The notes below the pieces were generated by a model. It did no database searches and was not told the DNA's origin. It saw only the letters and a list, made by a program, of their open reading frames with translations. A program made the translations under genes and the position numbers. A stretch of DNA of 64,000 nucleotides from Streptococcus azizii (GTDB lineage Bacteria > Bacillota > Bacilli > Lactobacillales > Streptococcaceae): contig NZ_MSPR01000003.1 in assembly GCF_001984715.1 (NCBI RefSeq), forward strand, positions 1-64,000. Reading direction: 5' to 3'. This document shows, piece after piece, positions 37,730-46,966 of the stretch (positions within the stretch are counted from its first letter, which is position 1; every line of letters begins with the position of its first letter).

Positions 37730-38623
37730 ATGTTAGAAGTGTCAGGACTAAAGAAACGTTTCGGACAAAAAGCAGTTTTACATGGGATTGATTTTCGAGC
37801 AGAAAGAGGGAGGATTATCGGTCTAGTAGGAAAAAACGGTGCAGGAAAGACGACCATCTTTCATAGCATTTTAAATTTCTTGGATTATGAGGGAGAGATT
37901 CGCTTAGACGGAGAGGCTATTTCCCAAGCGACCTATGAGAAAATCGGCTATCTACCAGAAGAGCGTAGCCTGATGCCGAAATTAACGGTCTATCATCAAG
38001 TGCATTATCTGGCTAGTTTGAAAGGATTGTCTACTGCTTATATCAAAGAACAATTACCGCTTTGGATGGATAGATTACAAGTGAAGGGCAATCCGACAGA
38101 TAAAATCAAAAGTTTATCCAAGGGAAATCAACAGAAAATACAGCTAATCATTACCCTCATGCACCATCCGGATTTGATTATCCTAGATGAGCCATTTAGT
38201 GGTCTGGATCCTGTTAATACGGAGCTACTTAAGCAGGTTATTGTTGAAGAAAAAGAACGGGGAGCAACCATTATTTTTTCAGACCATGTCATGACCAATG
38301 TGGAAGAACTCTGCGATGATATTTTGATGATTCGTGATGGAGAGGTAGTCGTTTCAGGGACAGTTGAAGATGTCCGCAACAGCTACGGTAAGACACGTAT
38401 TTTTGTTGCAAGTGAGAGGACACAGGAAGAATTAGAAGTTTTGCCCCATGTAGTTAAGGTCAGCCGCACCAAGCAAGGTACTTGGCGTTTGGTTCTGGAT
38501 GATGAAACAGCAGGACCAGCCTTATTTGATATTCTTACTCAGGGACAATATGTATCCACCTTTGACCAGCAAGCCCCAACGATTGATGAAATCTTCAAAT
38601 TAGAATCAGGAGTCGACTTATGA
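37730..38623 (+). CDS. ABC transporter ATP-binding protein, NatA-like
   Basis: A 297-aa ATPase with Walker A GKNGAGKTTIF, signature SLSKGNQQKIQLI, Walker B LIILDEPFSGLDP and switch His in IIFSDHV, plus the C-terminal domain (about 210-297) usual in NatA/CcmA-type exporters. ATG 37730 is chosen because AAGGAGG precedes it by 6 nt. The stop overlaps the start of the permease gene (ATGA), so the two are coupled. NatAB exports Na+ in Bacillus, but several ABC-2 systems share this layout and substrate cannot be assigned. Confidence 0.88.
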   Translation: MLEVSGLKKRFGQKAVLHGIDFRAERGRIIGLVGKNGAGKTTIFHSILNFLDYEGEIRLDGEAISQATYEKIGYLPEERSLMPKLTVYHQVHYLASLKGLSTAYIKEQLPLWMDRLQVKGNPTDKIKSLSKGNQQKIQLIITLMHHPDLIILDEPFSGLDPVNTELLKQVIVEEKERGATIIFSDHVMTNVEELCDDILMIRDGEVVVSGTVEDVRNSYGKTRIFVASERTQEELEVLPHVVKVSRTKQGTWRLVLDDETAGPALFDILTQGQYVSTFDQQAPTIDEIFKLESGVDL

Positions 38624-39837
38624 AACAACTGTATATTGTCATAAAAGAAACCTATTTCCGTCATGTGAAATCATGGAGTTTCGTGTTTATGGTCTTGAGC
38701 CCGTTTCTTTTTCTGGGTATCTCTATCGGCTCGGGAGTGCTGGTTGGCATGTCTCAATCCTCCTCGGATCCGCTACCTGTTGTGACGGCCAGTCCAGAGG
38801 TTCAAGGAGCCTTGGGTGAGGGACAGGCTCAATACAGCTTTGCCTATCAGGATGAAAGGACTGCTCAAAAAGCAGTGGAGGCAGGAGAGATAGATGCCTA
38901 TCTCGTGGTAGAGGTCAAGGAGCATCAGGTACATGCAGGCTACCGTGGTAAGGAAAGCATGGATTCCTTTGCTAAGAAAGATGTTGTGGATCGCTTGAAT
39001 AAACTACAGGTAGCATTGAGCCAGGAGACGGCGAAGTTGAGCGAGGAACAAAAAGAAATCTTATCCAGAGAGATTCTCTATGATGAAGTCATTGAGAAGG
39101 ATACAGAATTGCTTCAATCCCTTCAATCAGGCCTAGTCTTTATCCTCTCACTTGCCCTCTACATGCTCCTCATTGTCTATGCAGCAACGACTGCGCAGGA
39201 TGTCGCCAATGAAAAAGGGACCAAGATTATGGAGGTCATTTTTTCTAGCGTTCGTGCGTCCAACTACTTTTACGGTCGCATGCTAGGGATTATGGCAGTT
39301 GTGTTTACCCATATTTCGATTTATGTCGTCGGTTTCTTGCTCGCCTACTTTGTTGCTAGCCAGTTTCCGCTTGTTCAGATCTTCTTAGAGCAGTATCAAG
39401 AGGCATTGACACTCTTATTCCAGCCATCGACAGTCTATATCCTCTTTTTCATGTTATTTGGCTTGGTCTTTTATATCGTGCTTTCTGCAGCCTGTGGAGC
39501 CTTGGTGACACGTGTGGAGGATGCCAATAAGGCTGTTCAACCAGTGATTATACTGGTGGTAGTGGCCATGATGGTCAGTGTAACCTTGGGAGTAAAAGGG
39601 GAGAATATCTGGCTGACTATAGGGTCTTACATTCCCTTTTTCTCACCATTTTTTATGCCCATTCGCTTGATTCATGCAGAAGCCTCCTATCTTGAAGGGT
39701 TTCTATCTCTTGGCATTTTGTTAGCGACAACAGCGGGCAGTATCTGGTACATCGGAAAAATTTATTCCAGTCTGATTCTCCAGACAGATGATGCAGGGAT
39801 ATGGAAAAATTTCCAACGTGCCATAAAGTATAAATAA
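38620..39837 (+). CDS. ABC-2 permease, NatB-like
   Basis: A 405-aa membrane subunit: one N-terminal membrane segment (SFVFMVLSPFLFLGISIGSG), an external domain of about 120 residues, and five further segments from about residue 168, the ABC-2 type layout of NatB. The conserved NEKGTKIMEVIFSSV follows the second segment. It begins inside the stop of the ATPase gene and should form a complex with it. Confidence 0.88.
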   Translation: MKQLYIVIKETYFRHVKSWSFVFMVLSPFLFLGISIGSGVLVGMSQSSSDPLPVVTASPEVQGALGEGQAQYSFAYQDERTAQKAVEAGEIDAYLVVEVKEHQVHAGYRGKESMDSFAKKDVVDRLNKLQVALSQETAKLSEEQKEILSREILYDEVIEKDTELLQSLQSGLVFILSLALYMLLIVYAATTAQDVANEKGTKIMEVIFSSVRASNYFYGRMLGIMAVVFTHISIYVVGFLLAYFVASQFPLVQIFLEQYQEALTLLFQPSTVYILFFMLFGLVFYIVLSAACGALVTRVEDANKAVQPVIILVVVAMMVSVTLGVKGENIWLTIGSYIPFFSPFFMPIRLIHAEASYLEGFLSLGILLATTAGSIWYIGKIYSSLILQTDDAGIWKNFQRAIKYK

Positions 39838-39844
39838 TACAGGA

Positions 39845-39864
39845 AGCTGGATGCGGTCCAGTTT
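39845..39864 (+). terminator. Terminator-like hairpin, left flank of the 292-bp element copy 1
   Basis: AGCTGGATGCGGTCCAGTTT: stem CTGG / CCAG and a short T run. The identical 20 bases stand at 40156-40175 after the element, so they look like a target duplication. It lies just after the NatB-like gene. Confidence 0.5.
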
Positions 39865-40156
39865 AGACTGAAGAAAAAGTTTATTTTCTTCAAAACGATT
39901 ATTTTATTATGATACTTTACTTAGGTAGCACGGACGGCAGCAACTCCCTACGGGATTTCATGCCTAGATTTTGAGCCTGAGTCTCAAAATCTCCGAACAC
40001 CAGAAACATAACGTTTCTGGTGTTTTTTGCTACGGCGTAAAGTAGCGGTTATGGGCTCGCTTCGCTCGCCTTTTCACGAAGAGATAAGAGCACTGATACT
40101 ATCCTTCGATGTTGACATTGACAAATTTTCTCAGAGATACTTTGTCTACAACCTGA
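39865..40156. mobile_element. 292-bp intergenic element, copy 1
   Basis: Nearly identical to 46644-46935, same length. It starts AGACTGAAGAAAAAG and ends TTTGTCTACAACCTGA. Internal structures are a CTCCCTACGGGA hairpin, GATTTTGAG/CTCAAAATC and a strong terminator AACACCAGAAAC/GTTTCTGGTGTTTTTT (39996-40028). It encodes no protein; a small ORF at 40027-40215 crosses its edge and is not real. It is flanked by direct copies of a terminator-like hairpin. Confidence 0.65.
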
Positions 40157-40313
40157 GCTGGATGCGGTCCAGTTTCTTTTTGATTTTTATTGAGTATTGT
40201 TCTCTTCATCCCTAGATGGTTGGGGTGGGTATAAATATCAAGGAAAGGCTGGGTTGGGGTTCAGGCGATTGAAAAAATCGGAAATTTCTTTCCAAACATG
40301 GTATACTAGAGGA
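40157..40313. other. Gap between the 292-bp element and the metK leader
   Basis: After the duplicated hairpin lies a single reversed RUP end (CTTTTTGATTTTTATTGAGTAT near 40176). An extended -10 promoter (TGG-TATACT, 40299-40307) sits 7 nt before the riboswitch. Confidence 0.5.
40299..40307 (+). promoter_or_regulatory. Extended -10 promoter of metK
   Basis: TGG-TATACT. Transcription start would fall at about 40314, exactly the first paired base of the S-MK box. Confidence 0.65.
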
Positions 40314-40534
40314 GTTATGAGTCCCGAAAAGGCGATTGCTCCAAAAATGGAACAGTCGGTGCTTTGTAACTTTTAACTCACTGAGAAAAACAGCTCCAGA
40401 GTCTCACTTTTTTCTATAGCAGTGACCAGTAGGTGGTCTATCAAGCCCAAGTTACTAGGCTGTGTCTGTAGACCACGGTAATGGGAGGAAGCGAGCAGTT
40501 GTTTTCTTTGTATCAATTTTATTTAAAGGGGGAC
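40314..40534 (+). promoter_or_regulatory. S-MK box (SAM-III) riboswitch of metK
   Basis: The core is present: GTTATGAG (P1 5' arm), GTCCCGAAAAGG with the anti-Shine-Dalgarno GTCCC at 40321-40325, an inner hairpin TTGCTCC/GGAACA, and GGTGCTTTGTAAC (P1 3' arm to 40370). The ribosome site AAAGGGGGAC at 40525-40534 contains GGGAC, the perfect complement of GTCCC. Between them lies a long linker with its own hairpin GTGGTCTA(40433)/TAGACCAC(40469) and inner AGCC/GGCT. S-MK boxes of Lactobacillales control metK by masking its ribosome site when SAM is bound. Confidence 0.85.
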
Positions 40535-40540
40535 ATGAAG

Positions 40541-41734
40541 ATGTCAGAACGTAAACTTTTCACTTCTGAGTCGGTATCTGAGGGGCATCCAGATAAGATT
40601 GCAGATCAGATTTCCGATGCGATTTTAGATGCGGTGTTAGAGCAGGATCCGGAGGCCCATGTTGCAGCTGAAACGGCTGTTTATACAGGGTCTGTCCATG
40701 TATTTGGAGAAATCTCCACCACTGCTTATGTTGATATTAACCGCTTGGTCCGAGATACGATTGCAGAAATTGGCTATACCAATACTGAGTATGGTTTTTC
40801 AGCGGAAACGGTGGGAGTCCATCCGTCCTTGGTAGAGCAATCACCTGATATTGCACAAGGAGTTCACGAAGCCCTAGAAGTCCGTGAAGGTATGAATCAA
40901 GATTCCTTGGATCAAATTGGGGCTGGTGACCAAGGGCTCATGTTTGGCTTTGCTGTAGATGAAACACCCGAGTTGATGCCACTGCCAATCTCACTGAGCC
41001 ATCGTCTGGTCAAGAAATTGGCAGACTTGAGAAAGTCTGGGGAGATTGCCTATCTTCGCCCAGATGCTAAAAGTCAGGTGACAGTTGAATACGATGAAGA
41101 TGACCAGCCTTTGCGCGTCGATACAGTGGTCATCTCGACGCAGCATGATCCAGAAGTCAGTCAGGAAAGGATTCGTAAAGACATCATTGAACAGGTCATT
41201 ACGGCTGTCATTCCTGCTCACTATCTAGATGAGCAGACGAAGTACTTCATCAATCCTACTGGCCGATTTGTCATTGGAGGACCACAAGGCGACTCTGGCT
41301 TGACTGGTCGTAAAATTATTGTCGATACCTATGGCGGTTATGCCCGTCATGGTGGCGGTGCTTTTTCTGGCAAAGATGCAACCAAGGTGGATCGTTCAGC
41401 CTCTTATGCGGCCCGTTATATCGCTAAAAATATCGTTGCAGCGGGTCTTGCTAGAAAAGCAGAAGTTCAGTTGGCCTATGCGATTGGGGTGGCACATCCA
41501 GTATCGGTGCGGATTGACACATTTGGGACAGGTCTAGTAGCAGAGAGTCGGCTGGAAGCAGCCATCCGAGACTTATTTGACCTACGACCAGCCGGCATTA
41601 TCCACATGTTGGATTTAAAACGGCCGATTTACCGCCAAACAGCAGCGTATGGACATATGGGACGAACCGATATTGATTTGCCATGGGAGCGCTTGGATAA
41701 GGTGGCAGCTCTTAAAAAAATTCTTGAAGAATAG
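40541..41734 (+). CDS. metK: S-adenosylmethionine synthetase
   Basis: A 397-aa enzyme forming SAM from ATP and methionine in the cytosol. Signatures: [20 protein letters not shown] (ATP site), [12 protein letters not shown], and [15 protein letters not shown] with the glycine-rich [17 protein letters not shown] loop. Length matches the family. ATG 40541 is chosen because AAAGGGGGA ends 7 nt upstream; an ATG at 40535 nearly overlaps it and the frame opening at 40481 lies inside the riboswitch. Expression should fall when SAM is abundant. Confidence 0.96.
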   Translation: MSERKLFTSESVSEGHPDKIADQISDAILDAVLEQDPEAHVAAETAVYTGSVHVFGEISTTAYVDINRLVRDTIAEIGYTNTEYGFSAETVGVHPSLVEQSPDIAQGVHEALEVREGMNQDSLDQIGAGDQGLMFGFAVDETPELMPLPISLSHRLVKKLADLRKSGEIAYLRPDAKSQVTVEYDEDDQPLRVDTVVISTQHDPEVSQERIRKDIIEQVITAVIPAHYLDEQTKYFINPTGRFVIGGPQGDSGLTGRKIIVDTYGGYARHGGGAFSGKDATKVDRSASYAARYIAKNIVAAGLARKAEVQLAYAIGVAHPVSVRIDTFGTGLVAESRLEAAIRDLFDLRPAGIIHMLDLKRPIYRQTAAYGHMGRTDIDLPWERLDKVAALKKILEE

Positions 41735-41925
41735 TCTGAGTTCAAGCTCAGGTACTCTTATAGCCCAATGGTGATAAGGTCATCGTTTTCCAGGTTGTTT
41801 GAGTATGAGGAGATAGGGGAGTGGACTACCAGGCTGATTTTTGCGCAATCATAACTAGATTCTAGTCTTTGTTTGGTAACTGCTCTTGTTGTAGTTGTTT
41901 GGCTTTTCGAGTAAAGGAGAAAATG

Positions 41926-42666
41926 ATGCGGGATAATCATTTACACACCTATTTTTCTTATGATGCGCAGGCAGAGTTTGAAGATTATTTAACGATTTAT
42001 GAGGGAGAAATCGTGACGACAGAGCATTTTGATTTGTCCAATCCTTACCTAGGTGGTCCTCGCGATGATGTGCCAGACTATCGAGCCTATACAGAAAAAA
42101 TTGAACGCTTGAAACAGCAGTATGGCGACCGAATCAAAAAGGGCATTGAGATTGGCTATTATGCACCTCGAGAAGCGGATACCCTAGCTTATTTAGAGGG
42201 GAAGGAGTTTGATTTGAAACTCCTATCCGTACACCATAATGGTGACTTTGATTACTTGGAAGATGAGGTCCTCTCACTCGATTCCAAAGAGCATATTATA
42301 TCCTATTGGCAGGAAGTGGAACGAGCAATAGAACGAGTTCCAGCAGATGTGCTAGCCCATTTTGACTATGGTTTTAGGAGATTATCTCTGACCGTTGACG
42401 ACTTGAGGGAATATGAGCCACATCTGCGCTCTCTTTTTCAAAAGATGATGGATCATCAGTTGGCTTTTGAGTTAAATAGTAAATCTATGTATCTGTACAA
42501 TAATGAGCCACTTTACCTATATGCTCTGTCTATTTTGCAGGAGATGGGCTGTAGGCGCTATTCAGTTGGTTCAGATGGACACTGTCAACATCATTTTCGA
42601 CTACAATTTGAACGGATTCAGGACATCTTGGACAATTATGGGATTTCACCAGAGTGGCTGGTATAG
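41926..42666 (+). CDS. PHP-domain phosphoesterase, histidinol-phosphatase (HisJ/HisK) family
   Basis: A 246-aa metal-dependent phosphatase. It starts MRDNHLHTYFSYDA (HxH motif of PHP enzymes), has EIGYYAP for a metal Glu, SVHHNGDFDYLED, HFDYGFR and a terminal SVGSDGHCQHH metal motif. HisJ-type PHP enzymes dephosphorylate histidinol phosphate, but in streptococci without a his operon nearby the substrate is uncertain. ATG 41926 is preferred (AAAGGAG 6 nt upstream) over ATG 41923. Confidence 0.82.
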   Translation: MRDNHLHTYFSYDAQAEFEDYLTIYEGEIVTTEHFDLSNPYLGGPRDDVPDYRAYTEKIERLKQQYGDRIKKGIEIGYYAPREADTLAYLEGKEFDLKLLSVHHNGDFDYLEDEVLSLDSKEHIISYWQEVERAIERVPADVLAHFDYGFRRLSLTVDDLREYEPHLRSLFQKMMDHQLAFELNSKSMYLYNNEPLYLYALSILQEMGCRRYSVGSDGHCQHHFRLQFERIQDILDNYGISPEWLV

Positions 42667-42766
42667 GTGGTCCTTACTAGTCTATACTGTTGATTTTTAT
42701 TGAGTATGACAATCTTGATAGTGAGGGATTATTCTAGTCAGAAGATGAATTTTCTGAAAATAGTTG

Positions 42767-42806
42767 AAAAAGGCATGTAACTAGAAAGTGAACATGCCTT
42801 TTCTTT
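42767..42806 (+). terminator. Rho-independent terminator after the PHP gene
   Basis: Stem AAAAGGCATGT / ACATGCCTTTT with a 12-nt loop and a T-rich end. Confidence 0.85.
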
Positions 42807-42857
42807 GTCCCTACGCTGTGTTGCTTGAGATGAAAACTAGCTATTTATATCAAGTTA

Positions 42858-42866
42858 TGGTAGAAT
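42858..42866 (+). promoter_or_regulatory. Extended -10 promoter of murA
   Basis: TGG-TAGAAT, 46 nt upstream of the start codon. Confidence 0.5.
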
Positions 42867-42911
42867 AGGCTGTGTGCCGTTTGGCGAAATTGAGAAAGAG
42901 ATTTGAATAGT

Positions 42912-44195
42912 ATGAGAAAAATTGTAATCAATGGTGGTCGTTCCTTGAAAGGGAGTGTGACTATCAGTGGCGCTAAAAATTCAGTTGTAGCTCTCATTCC
43001 AGCCATTATTTTAGCAGATGGAATTGTCAGTTTGGATGGAGTACCTGAGATTTCAGATGTCGACAGTTTGATTGATATTATGGAGACAATGGGGGCAGTT
43101 GTCAAGCGTAGCGGGGAATCTTTGGAGATTGACCCTCGTGGTGTCAAGGATATGCCAATGCCTTTTGGTAAAATCAATAGCTTGCGTGCCTCTTACTATT
43201 TTTATGGAGCCCTGCTCGGTCGTTTTGGGCAGGCCATCGTTGGCTTGCCGGGTGGCTGTGATTTGGGACCACGGCCCATTGACCTACATTTGAAAGCCTT
43301 TGAGGCAATGGGGGCAACCATGACCTATGAAGACCTCAACATGCATCTATCTACTCAAGGTAAACGTATTCATGGGGCACACATCTTCATGGACACGGTG
43401 AGCGTGGGAGCAACGATCAATACGATGCTTGCGGCTGTCAAAGCCGAGGGACGTACAGTGATTGAAAATGCTGCTCGTGAACCAGAAATTATTGATGTAG
43501 CAACCCTCTTAAATAACATGGGGGCCCATGTCCGTGGTGCAGGTACAGAGGTCATTACGATTGAAGGTGTCGAGAAGTTGCACGGTACCCGCCATCAGGT
43601 CATTCCGGATCGGATTGAAGCAGGGACCTATATCGCCCTTGCCGCTGCTGTCGGTGAAGGGATTCGGATTGATAATGTCCTCTATGAACATTTGGAAGGT
43701 TTCATCGCAAAATTGGAAGCTATGGGCGTGCGTATGACAGTGTCTGAGGATAGTATTTTCGTTGAAAAGCAGAGCAGGCTAAAAGCGGTGAGTGTCAAGA
43801 CCTCCCCCTACCCAGGATTTGCGACTGACTTACAACAACCGATCACTCCCTTATTGCTGAAGGCAGAAGGGACAGGTACTATCACAGATACAATTTACGA
43901 AAAGCGTGTCGGCCATGTGCAAGAATTGGCCAATATGGGGGCTGATATTCGTGTTTTAGGCAGTCGAATCAGCTATCAAGGTTCCAATAAACTCAATGGA
44001 ACCCGTGTGAAGGCGACTGACTTGCGTGCAGGGGCTGCCATGGTGATTGCAGGGTTAATGGCGGAAGGTCGTACTGAAATTACCAATATTGAATTTATTC
44101 TTCGAGGATACTCGAACATTATTGAGAAACTAAAAAACTTAGGAGCAGATATCGAACTCATTGAGACAAGTGATAAAGTGTTTCATGAGAGATAG
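42912..44195 (+). CDS. murA: UDP-N-acetylglucosamine 1-carboxyvinyltransferase
   Basis: A 427-aa enzyme for the first committed step of peptidoglycan synthesis, transfer of enolpyruvate from PEP to UDP-GlcNAc. The catalytic Cys116 is in [15 protein letters not shown], the fosfomycin target. [13 protein letters not shown] is the substrate-binding start, and [14 protein letters not shown] a conserved loop. Streptococci have two paralogues (MurA1/MurA2, also MurA/MurZ); which one this is cannot be told here. ATG 42912 gives the standard MRKIVINGG start. Confidence 0.95.
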   Translation: MRKIVINGGRSLKGSVTISGAKNSVVALIPAIILADGIVSLDGVPEISDVDSLIDIMETMGAVVKRSGESLEIDPRGVKDMPMPFGKINSLRASYYFYGALLGRFGQAIVGLPGGCDLGPRPIDLHLKAFEAMGATMTYEDLNMHLSTQGKRIHGAHIFMDTVSVGATINTMLAAVKAEGRTVIENAAREPEIIDVATLLNNMGAHVRGAGTEVITIEGVEKLHGTRHQVIPDRIEAGTYIALAAAVGEGIRIDNVLYEHLEGFIAKLEAMGVRMTVSEDSIFVEKQSRLKAVSVKTSPYPGFATDLQQPITPLLLKAEGTGTITDTIYEKRVGHVQELANMGADIRVLGSRISYQGSNKLNGTRVKATDLRAGAAMVIAGLMAEGRTEITNIEFILRGYSNIIEKLKNLGADIELIETSDKVFHER

Positions 44196-44254
44196 GGCTG
44201 CGAGTAGGAACCTATTCAAGGCTCAACCTGTTCATTTTTGGTAGGGAATAGAAG

Positions 44255-44833
44255 ATGACAATTTGGGAGTCGCTGGCAGAGTACGCAAACTTTGAGACGG
44301 ATCGTCTACTGCTCCGTCCCTTTTCTTATGATGATGGCAGGGACTTGCACCGGATTCTCTCTGATGCTCACAATACGAGCTACATTATGCCCAGTACAAG
44401 GACGATTGAGGAGACGAGAGGCTTGTTGGTTCAGGCTTTTATGCGATTTCCGCTAGGAATTTGGGCCATAGAGGACAGAGAAACAGGGCAGCTGATTGGT
44501 TGCATTCGCTTTGAGAATATCGATGAGCGGGCGAGAGAGGCAGAAATTGGCTATTTTCTGCACCGATCTTTCTGGGGAAGAGGCCTCATGACAGAGGTGT
44601 TACAAACCCTGGTTTATCTAGGAATGACTCAGATTGGTTTTCAAACCTTACGCTTGTTAACGCATGTGGAAAATAGAGCTAGTCAGCGTGTAGCAGAAAA
44701 AGCAGGTTTTCTAAAGGTTCGTCAATATAAGGGAAGCGACCGCTACAGTCGTAAAATGCGTGAGTATATAGAGTTTCTGCTACGTGCGAAACAGGATAAA
44801 CAACTAGAAGAGGGATGGGATGATTACGATTAA
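44255..44833 (+). CDS. GNAT acetyltransferase, RimJ/RimL-like
   Basis: A 192-aa acetyltransferase of the RimL/RimJ type, using acetyl-CoA to modify an N-terminal or side-chain amine. Start ETDRLLLRPFSYDDGRDLHR, acetyl-CoA loop YFLHRSFWGRGLMTEVL, and NRASQRVAEKAGF are the family motifs. It overlaps map by 14 nt and so is co-translated with methionine aminopeptidase. Substrate unknown. Confidence 0.85.
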   Translation: MTIWESLAEYANFETDRLLLRPFSYDDGRDLHRILSDAHNTSYIMPSTRTIEETRGLLVQAFMRFPLGIWAIEDRETGQLIGCIRFENIDERAREAEIGYFLHRSFWGRGLMTEVLQTLVYLGMTQIGFQTLRLLTHVENRASQRVAEKAGFLKVRQYKGSDRYSRKMREYIEFLLRAKQDKQLEEGWDDYD

Positions 44834-45680
44834 ATCACAAAGAGAAATTGATGCGATGAATCGGGCAGGAGATATTCTTGCTGGTATTCATATCGGACTT
44901 CGTGACCTGATTAAACCGGGTCTGGATCTATGGGAAGTGGAGGAATATGTCCGCAGGCGCTGTAAGGAAGAAAATGTCCTTCCCTTGCAGATTGGTGTCG
45001 ATGGTCACATCATGGACTATCCATACGCTACTTGTTGTGGCTTGAACGATGAGGTCGCTCACGCCTTTCCCCGTCATTACATCTTGAAAGAAGGGGATTT
45101 ACTCAAGGTGGATATGGTCTTGAGTGAACCGATTGACAGGGCTGTTTTGGACGTTTCAAAGCTAGACTTTACTAACGTAGCGCTTATGAAACAGCATACG
45201 GAGTCCTATAGTGGTGGCGTTGCAGATTCCTGCTGGGCTTATGCAGTCGGTAAGGTTAGTCAGGAGGTTAAGCACCTCATGGAAGTGACCAAGGAATGTC
45301 TCTACCGAGGCATTGAGCAGGCAGTGGTTGGCAACCGTATCGGTGATATTGGTGCAGCGATTCAAGAATACGCAGAAAGTAAGGGATATGGTGTGGTTCG
45401 TGACTTGGTAGGGCATGGCGTAGGACCTACCATGCATGAAGAGCCGATGGTACCCCACTACGGTCGTGCCGGCCGTGGCTTACGCCTACGTGAGGGGATG
45501 GTCTTGACCATCGAACCGATGATCAATACAGGCACTTGGGAGATTGATACTGATGAAAAAACAGGCTGGGCCCATAAAACATTGGACGGAGGCCTGTCTT
45601 GCCAGTATGAACACCAATTTGTTATTACCAAAGATGGTCCTGTGATTTTGACTAGTCAAGGAGAAGAAGGGACCTATTGA
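44820..45680 (+). CDS. map: Methionine aminopeptidase type I
   Basis: A 286-aa cytosolic metalloprotease removing N-terminal Met. The metal ligands are visible: D in VDMVLSEP, a second in the insert region after it, H in GHGVGPTMHEEP, E in MVLTIEPM and E in YEHQFVI. The family's usual VD...D...H...E...E order is kept, and the streptococcal enzyme has a characteristic insertion (residues about 100-130) also present here. Start MITIKSQREIDAMNRAGDIL with GAGGG just upstream. Confidence 0.93.
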   Translation: MITIKSQREIDAMNRAGDILAGIHIGLRDLIKPGLDLWEVEEYVRRRCKEENVLPLQIGVDGHIMDYPYATCCGLNDEVAHAFPRHYILKEGDLLKVDMVLSEPIDRAVLDVSKLDFTNVALMKQHTESYSGGVADSCWAYAVGKVSQEVKHLMEVTKECLYRGIEQAVVGNRIGDIGAAIQEYAESKGYGVVRDLVGHGVGPTMHEEPMVPHYGRAGRGLRLREGMVLTIEPMINTGTWEIDTDEKTGWAHKTLDGGLSCQYEHQFVITKDGPVILTSQGEEGTY

Positions 45681-45698
45681 TGTGAAAAGGGAGGGAGA

Positions 45699-46634
45699 AT
45701 GAATCGAAAACAGCTCTGGAGTAACTGTAAATCCTTTATGACCTCCTTTATGACCTTTTATCGGTCAGCTGAGCTTGATTTGACAGGGGTTGCTGTTGCC
45801 TATTATCTGATTATTTCAGTATTTCCTATTTTATTGACGCTGGCAAACCTCTTGCCTTATTTACAGATTGATGTCGATCAGATTTTAGATGTACTGGTTG
45901 AAATCTTTCCTGAAAAACTCTATCCGACAGCAGCAGACATGGTGGTCAGTATCCTGACTCGTCCGTCATCATCCTGGTTGGGAATTGCTATTGTTACCAC
46001 CCTTTGGACTCTTTCAAAGAGTATGGCGGCACTTCAAAAGGCAGTTAACAAGGCCTACGGGGTTGACCAACATCGAGATTTTATCATCAGCCGTGCAGTG
46101 GGAATGTTTTTAGGGATTGGACTGCAAGGGATTATCATCTTCAGCGTGATGATGCTAGCTTTTGGTAAGACGCTCCTCCAGTTGTTAGCTGCAAAATTTC
46201 ATGTGGATCCCTTATTTGATACTCTTATCAATCAGACCCAATTAGTGGCCTACCTTGCCCTTTTTTTGGCGCTAGCGATGCTCTATTTCTTCCTTCCCAA
46301 TGTTCGCATCGAAAAAATTCGTTATGTGTTGCCAGGTTCCTTCTTTGTCTTGGCTGTTATGGCAACAGTAGGGCAAGTTTTTGGACTCTACATTGACTCG
46401 TATGCGAATCGCTTTCTAGATTTTCGTCTCGTTACCTCGGTGGTGATCTTGGTTCTGATGCTCTGGTTTATCTTTGTGGCAAATGTTTTGATTATTGGAG
46501 CGGTTTTCAATGCTACCGTGCAGAGTTTGAAGGTAGCAGAATTTTCTCCTAGACCTGGCGATGTGGGGTCGATTATACACCGTATCAAAGCACGATTTAC
46601 AAGAAACGATAAAAAGAACAACTCCTACAATTAG
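45699..46634 (+). CDS. YihY/BrkB family inner-membrane protein
   Basis: A 311-aa protein with six predicted membrane segments, the YihY (formerly RNase BN-like) family. Start of the family domain: ELDLTGVAVAYYLIISVFPI; further SSWLGIAIVTTLWTLSKSMAALQKAVNKAYGV and a basic C-terminus. Function is not known; earlier claims of nuclease activity were withdrawn for the family. The gene starts 18 nt after map with GGGAGG upstream. Its stop lies inside a terminator hairpin. Confidence 0.88.
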   Translation: MNRKQLWSNCKSFMTSFMTFYRSAELDLTGVAVAYYLIISVFPILLTLANLLPYLQIDVDQILDVLVEIFPEKLYPTAADMVVSILTRPSSSWLGIAIVTTLWTLSKSMAALQKAVNKAYGVDQHRDFIISRAVGMFLGIGLQGIIIFSVMMLAFGKTLLQLLAAKFHVDPLFDTLINQTQLVAYLALFLALAMLYFFLPNVRIEKIRYVLPGSFFVLAVMATVGQVFGLYIDSYANRFLDFRLVTSVVILVLMLWFIFVANVLIIGAVFNATVQSLKVAEFSPRPGDVGSIIHRIKARFTRNDKKNNSYN

Positions 46635-46643
46635 GAGCTGTTT
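46617..46643 (+). terminator. Terminator of the map-yihY operon, left flank of the 292-bp element copy 2
   Basis: CAACTCCTA / TAGGAGCTG stem that includes the yihY stop, followed by TTT. A near copy (two differences) stands after the element at 46936-46965. Confidence 0.65.
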
Positions 46644-46935
46644 AGACTGAAGAAAAAGTCTATTTTCTCCAAAACGATTATTTTATTATGATACTTTACT
46701 TAGGTAGTACGGACGGCAGCAACTTCCTACGGGATTTCATGCCTAGATTTTGAGCCTGAGTCTCAAAATCTCCGAACACCAGAAACAGAACGTTTCTGGT
46801 GTTTTTTGTTACGGCGTAAAGTAGCGGTTATGGGCTCGCTTCGCTCGCCTTTTCACGAAGAGATAAGAGCACTGATACTAGCCTTCGATGTTGACATTGA
46901 CAAATTTTCTCAGAGATACTTTGTCTACAACCTGA
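46644..46935. mobile_element. 292-bp intergenic element, copy 2
   Basis: Same length and almost the same sequence as 39865-40156, with the same internal terminator. It separates two copies of the CAACTCCTA / TAGGAG hairpin. The second of these has a longer T run and would end transcription from both sides (yihY on plus, gtrA on minus). Confidence 0.65.
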
Positions 46936-46966
46936 ACAACTCCTATAATTAGGAGATGTTTTTTGT
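46936..46966. terminator. Right-flank terminator copy, shared by yihY and gtrA
   Basis: CAACTCCTA / TAGGAGATG stem and a TTTTTT run on the plus strand. On the minus strand it lies after the gtrA stop region. Confidence 0.65.

Noticed and set aside
40027..40215. 62-aa ORF after the NatB-like gene
   Set aside because: It crosses the boundary of the 292-bp element and its duplicated hairpin; it is not present as an ORF unit in both copies.
44255..44833. GNAT acetyltransferase considered as MccE-type immunity for the microcin system
   Set aside because: It is 5.4 kb away in an ordinary chromosomal operon and overlaps map; a house-keeping RimL-like enzyme is more likely.
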